Source: Macrotis lagotis
Lineage: Eukaryota > Chordata > Mammalia > Peramelemorphia > Peramelidae
Direction of reading: 5' to 3'
DNA length: 64,000 nucleotides
NCBI RefSeq assembly: GCF_037893015.1
Contig: NC_133658.1
Coordinates: 885,808,977 to 885,872,976, forward strand
Positions 63,881 through 64,000 of this stretch are shown piece by piece. Below the pieces are notes generated by a model that had not been told where the DNA came from, searched no databases, and saw only the letters and a list, made by a program, of their open reading frames with translations. The position numbers and the translations under genes were made by a program. Within the stretch, counting starts at the first letter, position 1. Every line of letters starts with the position of its first letter.

Positions 63881-64000
63881 TCTTTCAACTAAGAGGGGAG
63901 AGAGCACAGGGGTCTGGCAAAAGAGCTGGAAACTGACTAGATAAGAAAAGGAAAAGGAGAAACTTTTATGGCATCTCTCCTAGAAAGGTTGTATGATATA

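Larger units (their letters stand above)
60854..64000 (-). other. SLC45A1: SLC45A1 last intron (partial)
   Basis: Begins at the splice acceptor of the last exon and runs off the window. It holds a long (GT)n tract (61427-61482), a poly-T/A patch, a purine-rich AAGG/GAGG stretch (63770-63880), and a decayed ORF-like segment near 63.2-63.7 kb. I found no match to the preceding SLC45A1 exon. About 61,500-63,200 shows no clear repeat or gene. Confidence 0.75.

Noticed and set aside
63654..63936. ORFs in the purine-rich tract at the window end
   Set aside because: Low-complexity Gly/Arg/Lys/Glu or Ser/Pro/Phe translations of a simple purine repeat.

Overview
The window is mammalian nuclear DNA and almost certainly marsupial. 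It carries about fifteen copies of one tRNA-headed SINE (A-box-like and B-box-like motifs in the head, a MIR/CORE-like 'cttgggcaagccacttaacccca' tail, ending in 'ttgcaaaaa'), plus marsupial-style L1, L2 and MIR relics. The tail form '...aataattacctagctgtgtggcc...' suggests an Australian, perhaps dasyurid, species. That placement rests on memory and is less certain than 'marsupial'.

Only two protein-coding genes are supported, and they are arranged tail to tail. On the + strand are the last 11 coding exons of RERE (arginine-glutamic acid dipeptide repeats protein, atrophin family), from 36,220 to the stop at 49,937-49,939, with a 3' UTR of about 3.1 kb ending near 53,070. The exons join without a phase break into 3,402 nt (1,133 codons plus stop). 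They cover the end of the SANT region, the GATA-type zinc finger and the whole atrophin region. The upstream BAH, ELM2 and most of the SANT coding sequence lies outside the window. On the - strand is the last coding exon of SLC45A1 (proton-associated sugar transporter A), 60,587-60,853, with a short 3' UTR. This convergent RERE/SLC45A1 order matches human chromosome 1p36.

Layout. 1-36,219 is one RERE intron of at least 36 kb, filled with SINE, L1, L2, MIR and microsatellite sequence, plus two low-repeat blocks (18.0-18.5 kb and 26.1-26.7 kb) that look like candidate conserved non-coding elements. 36,220-49,939 holds the RERE exons with introns of 249 to 3,844 nt. 49,940-53,070 is the RERE 3' UTR, with an AU-rich element right after the stop, alternating GU/CA arrays, a perfect 13-bp hairpin and several poly(A) signals. 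53,071-60,400 is intergenic, mostly an antisense L2-like LINE, with a 7SL RNA-like fragment near 54.3 kb. 60,400-64,000 is the SLC45A1 3' end and part of its last intron.

RERE is a nuclear-receptor co-regulator and SLC45A1 is a brain sugar/proton symporter. They are neighbours, not partners in one pathway. I found no undescribed multi-gene system. The most interesting signals concern RNA processing and structure: an exon acceptor with a G-rich tract next to a truncated SINE, a NAGNAG acceptor, UTR hairpins, and a 19-bp perfect inverted repeat in the large intron.
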